A DNA stretch of 64,000 nucleotides from Candidatus Desulfobacillus denitrificans (GTDB taxonomy: Bacteria > Pseudomonadota > Gammaproteobacteria > Burkholderiales > Rhodocyclaceae): positions 2,213,390 through 2,277,389 of the forward strand of contig AP021857.1 of the NCBI GenBank assembly GCA_017347485.1, written 5' to 3'. Of the stretch, positions 61,601 to 64,000 are shown in pieces (the stretch's first letter is position 1; every line of letters begins with the position of its first letter). Position numbers and translations under genes: made by a program. The notes below the pieces were generated by a model, which was given only the letters and a program-made list of their open reading frames with translations, was not told where the DNA came from and did no database searches.

Positions 61601-62845
61601 CTATCCGGGCTGTCCGTCCGGCCGCGGCTTCAGGTAGAGCGGCGCGAACCTGACGTACCAGGCCCCGAATGCCGCCAGCCAGCCGAGGGCCGCCAGCCAG
61701 TACAGGTTGGCGAAGCCCGCCAGGTGCACGAACTCGGCGGCGACGCGCAGCGCCGCCACGCCCTGCATGCCCCAGAAAATCCGCCAGACGGCATTGTCCG
61801 CGTGCAGCGGGCGGCCCGAGTGGCCCAGCGTCACCCGCGTCACCATGCCGATCACGGCGGAGGCGAAGAAGCCGAGCGTCAGCGCGTGCAGCGGGGCGAA
61901 GCCGAGCGAGCCGGCGCCGAGGTGCTGCAGGAGGCTGCCGGCGGCGAACAGCGCCAGGCTCGCGGCCAGCCAGGCGAAGGCGACGTGCAGCACGGCCAGC
62001 AGCCGCACGGCGAGGCAGCGGCGCGGCTGCCAGGCCAGGGAGAGCCAGCCCGCCGCCAGCGCTGCCGGCAGGTCCACCAGCCAGGTCCACTGCGGCAGCC
62101 CGGCCGCCTCCAGCACGCCGTGGACGGCATAGCAGGCCAGCAGCAGGTGCAGCAGCCACAGCGGCCGCACGACGCGGTACTGCGGAATCACCGCGCTGGA
62201 GAAGAACGGCAGCATGCGGTGGCAGAGTGCCGTGAACACCGGCAGCAGGAAGAACCAGACGCCGCCCTTCAGCGCGAGCGTCGCCAGCCAGGCCGGCCCG
62301 CCGGCGGCGAAGCCGAGAAAGGCCGCCAGCAGCAGCGCGCCGAAAGTCAGCCCCCCCACCACGGCGAGGATGTGGGTCTGCTCGTTGCTCGGCGTGCACA
62401 TCACGCGCCAGAGCGCGGGCAGGCCGGCGCACCAGCCGGCGAGCACCACGGCGAAGGACGGCAGCAGCAGCGCGGGCAGCCACAGCGCCGCGTAAAAGCC
62501 GAGCCAGCCGGCGGCCATCAGGACGAAGGCGGACAGATAGGATGCCGGCCCCACTGGCGGCGCCGCCTGCCAGCGCGGCCCGGCGGTCATGACGAAGCCG
62601 AAGATGAAGAATGTGAACAAGCCGTAGCTCATCAGGACGGCGTGGAGCCATGGCGCAGGCAGCGGCCAGGACGGCGCGGCATACAGGCCGGCGTGGCGGC
62701 CGCCGAGGTCGAAGGCCCACCACAGCATGGCGAGCAGGGCCTGCGTCGCCCCGGCCAGGAACATGCCCCTGTGCGGCGCATGGAATAGCGGCGGCAGCCG
62801 GAGTGGCTTCACGGACGCCTTCCCCCATTCGCCCGGCACGGGCAT
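61601..62845 (-). CDS. NnrS-family protein (second copy)
   Basis: 414 residues, about 12 TM helices; more diverged from the first copy. Motifs HAVLMSYGLFTFFIFGFVMT, HRMLPFFSSAVIPQY and HALTLGFFASAVIGMVTRV. Sits divergent from the DNR-type regulator, as expected for an NO-responsive pair. Copy 14 of the 25-bp motif lies inside (62342–62366). Confidence 0.88.
   Translation of the reverse strand: MPVPGEWGKASVKPLRLPPLFHAPHRGMFLAGATQALLAMLWWAFDLGGRHAGLYAAPSWPLPAPWLHAVLMSYGLFTFFIFGFVMTAGPRWQAAPPVGPASYLSAFVLMAAGWLGFYAALWLPALLLPSFAVVLAGWCAGLPALWRVMCTPSNEQTHILAVVGGLTFGALLLAAFLGFAAGGPAWLATLALKGGVWFFLLPVFTALCHRMLPFFSSAVIPQYRVVRPLWLLHLLLACYAVHGVLEAAGLPQWTWLVDLPAALAAGWLSLAWQPRRCLAVRLLAVLHVAFAWLAASLALFAAGSLLQHLGAGSLGFAPLHALTLGFFASAVIGMVTRVTLGHSGRPLHADNAVWRIFWGMQGVAALRVAAEFVHLAGFANLYWLAALGWLAAFGAWYVRFAPLYLKPRPDGQPG
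62342..62366 (-). repeat. Dispersed 25-bp motif, copy 14 (in second nnrS)
   Basis: Minus strand: CGCCGT, octet GGTGGGGG, then GGCTGACTTTC (two mismatches). Sense, encodes G-L-T-F. Confidence 0.68.
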
Positions 62846-62899
62846 TCCATGGTATGTTTCACGCGCCGCACGCCCGCCAGGGCCGGCCGGGGCCTTGCA

Positions 62900-63592
62900 A
62901 TGCAGAACGACAAACTAGACATCGCTCAAATTCTCCGCAGAATTCCCCTGTTCCAGGAGCTCAGCCAGGAACAGATCGAGCACCTCGCAACGCAGACGCG
63001 CGAGAAGCGCCTGCACAAGGGCGAGATGCTGTTCCAGAAGGGCGACCAGCCGCGCGGCTTCTACGCCATCGTCTACGGCCAGATGAAGCTCGCCTTCCCT
63101 TCGGCCAGCGGCAACGAGAAGGTGGTCGAGATCCTCGGACCGCAGCAGAGCTTCGGCGAGGCGGTGATGTTCATGGACCGCCCCTACCCCGTCTTCGCCG
63201 AGTCGCTCGCCGACACGCTGCTGCTGCACATCGCCCGCCAGGCCGTCTTCGAGATGCTCGAGACCGACGCCTCCTTCGCCCGCCGCATGCTGGCCGGCCT
63301 CGCCCTGCGCCTGCACGGCCTGATCCGCGACGTCGAGTCCTACTCGCTGCGCTCCAGCACGCAGCGCGTCATCGGTTTCCTCCTGCAGCGCAGCGGCAAC
63401 AGCGACGACGAGGCGCGCGAGGTCGAGATCGACCTGCCGACCAGCAAGCAGGTCATCGCCTCGCGGCTCAACCTGACGCCCGAGACGCTCTCGCGCATCT
63501 TCCACGACCTCGCCGCCGCCAAGCTGATCTCCGTGCACGGCAAGCACGTCACGGTGCATGGCGTGAAGAAACTGCGCGAATACGAGCCCTGA
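62900..63592 (+). CDS. Crp/Fnr-family regulator, DNR type
   Basis: 230 residues; effector barrel without FNR cysteines, then HTH TSKQVIASRLNLTPETLSRIF. The Pro-Glu-Thr-Leu-Ser-Arg helix is the pattern of DNR/NnrR nitric-oxide sensors that use FNR-like boxes. ATG 62900 is preferred; a GTG-type start at 62849 adds 17 unrelated residues. Flanking nnrS supports an NO role. Confidence 0.88.
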   Translation: MQNDKLDIAQILRRIPLFQELSQEQIEHLATQTREKRLHKGEMLFQKGDQPRGFYAIVYGQMKLAFPSASGNEKVVEILGPQQSFGEAVMFMDRPYPVFAESLADTLLLHIARQAVFEMLETDASFARRMLAGLALRLHGLIRDVESYSLRSSTQRVIGFLLQRSGNSDDEAREVEIDLPTSKQVIASRLNLTPETLSRIFHDLAAAKLISVHGKHVTVHGVKKLREYEP

Positions 63593-64000
63593 TCAGGCCG
63601 CCGCCTCGGCGGCCAGCCGCTCCTCCAGCTCGCGGCTGAAGCGCGCGAAGTTGCGTGTCGCCACGACCAGGTTCCATTCCAGCCAGACGCAGGAGGCGAT
63701 CAGGGCGAGGCCGCCGGGATACACCAGCAGCGGCAGCGGCACCGCGGCGAGCAGCAGCGCCAGCGCCGCCATGTGCAGGCGGAACTGCATCAACATGCGC
63801 GACTCGGGAATCATCTGCCGGATGTTCGGCACCACCAGACCCGGCTTGCCGATCTTCTGCAGGTGCAGCCAGTTGAGGAAGGGCATGATCTTGTAGAGCA
63901 TGCCGCTGATCACCGGCATGAACACGCCGACCATCAGCAGCACGCCGAGCAGGAAGGGCGTGCCGGCATAGTCTTCCTCCCCCGGACTGAGCTGCTGCAG
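63593..64000 (-). CDS. C-terminal part of a multi-spanning membrane protein
   Basis: The last 135 residues of a gene entering from the right edge. Three to four helices are visible (FLLGVLLMVGVFMPVISGM, HMAALALLLAAVPLPLLV, GLALIASCVWLEWNLVVA) with HLQKIGKPG between. Family not recognised from this fragment; the neighbours suggest a denitrification- or respiration-linked permease. Confidence 0.75.
   Translation of the reverse strand: MQQLSPGEEDYAGTPFLLGVLLMVGVFMPVISGMLYKIMPFLNWLHLQKIGKPGLVVPNIRQMIPESRMLMQFRLHMAALALLLAAVPLPLLVYPGGLALIASCVWLEWNLVVATRNFARFSRELEERLAAEAAA

Overview
The window is a GC-rich betaproteobacterial chromosome segment, most likely from the Rhodocyclales. The support is gene content and order: FNR/hemN, DNR-type and NnrS genes of a denitrifier, nadE–glnB, and a crp-like–ftsK–lolA–rarA–serS block resembling the enterobacterial lrp–ftsK–lolA–rarA–serS order. 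This placement is inference from protein families; no 16S gene is present.

Layout. 1–9.9 kb is an accessory region: a tripartite drug-efflux operon (outer-membrane factor cut by the window edge, HlyD adaptor, RbbA-type fused ABC protein, ABC permease), a universal stress protein, an LpxR-like outer-membrane protein, then a scar of three broken pieces (5' end of a PRPP synthetase gene, an inverted copy of the end of the ABC permease gene, and a transposase remnant), and a MarR gene with a perfect palindromic operator plus a small membrane protein. It ends at a tRNA-Ser(CGA) gene. 10–24 kb is core housekeeping: MltF-like transglycosylase, serS, rarA, lolA, ftsK, a Crp-like regulator, trxB, Smr protein, GT39-type glycosyltransferase, glnB, nadE and ppa. 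24–39.5 kb is an iron region: a Fur-type palindrome, an FtrABCD ferrous-iron uptake operon with an added porin, hemP, bfd, bfr, tonB–exbB, an IS110/IS1111-type insertion sequence, exbD, two TonB-dependent receptors and associated genes. 39.7–49.7 kb holds a flavocytochrome-c-type flavoprotein, a CzcCBA heavy-metal efflux operon, homospermidine synthase and an MscS channel. 49.8–64 kb holds peroxide defence (ahpC, ahpF, dps), a ZIP transporter, two nnrS genes, copper handling (copZ, copA), hemN, fnr, a DNR-type regulator and a partial membrane gene.

Working together: the iron block would bring in Fe2+ through FtrABCD and ferric or heme iron through the TonB receptors, and store it in bacterioferritin. 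AhpCF and Dps fit the oxidative load of iron uptake. FNR, DNR, hemN and NnrS fit low-oxygen and nitric-oxide physiology.

Three observations stand out. (1) A dispersed 25-bp bipartite motif, CGCCGT, then 8 variable bases, then GACTGACTTTT, occurs 14 times between 13.0 and 62.4 kb at exactly constant length. It is absent from the first 13 kb and from the IS, and in 13 of 14 cases it points the way the local genes are transcribed. (2) The insertion sequence between exbB and exbD carries, downstream of its transposase, a 9-base copy of its own target site next to a small stem-loop. This looks like the guide of a seekRNA/bridge RNA. (3) The lolA signal peptide is encoded by a palindromic dispersed repeat.
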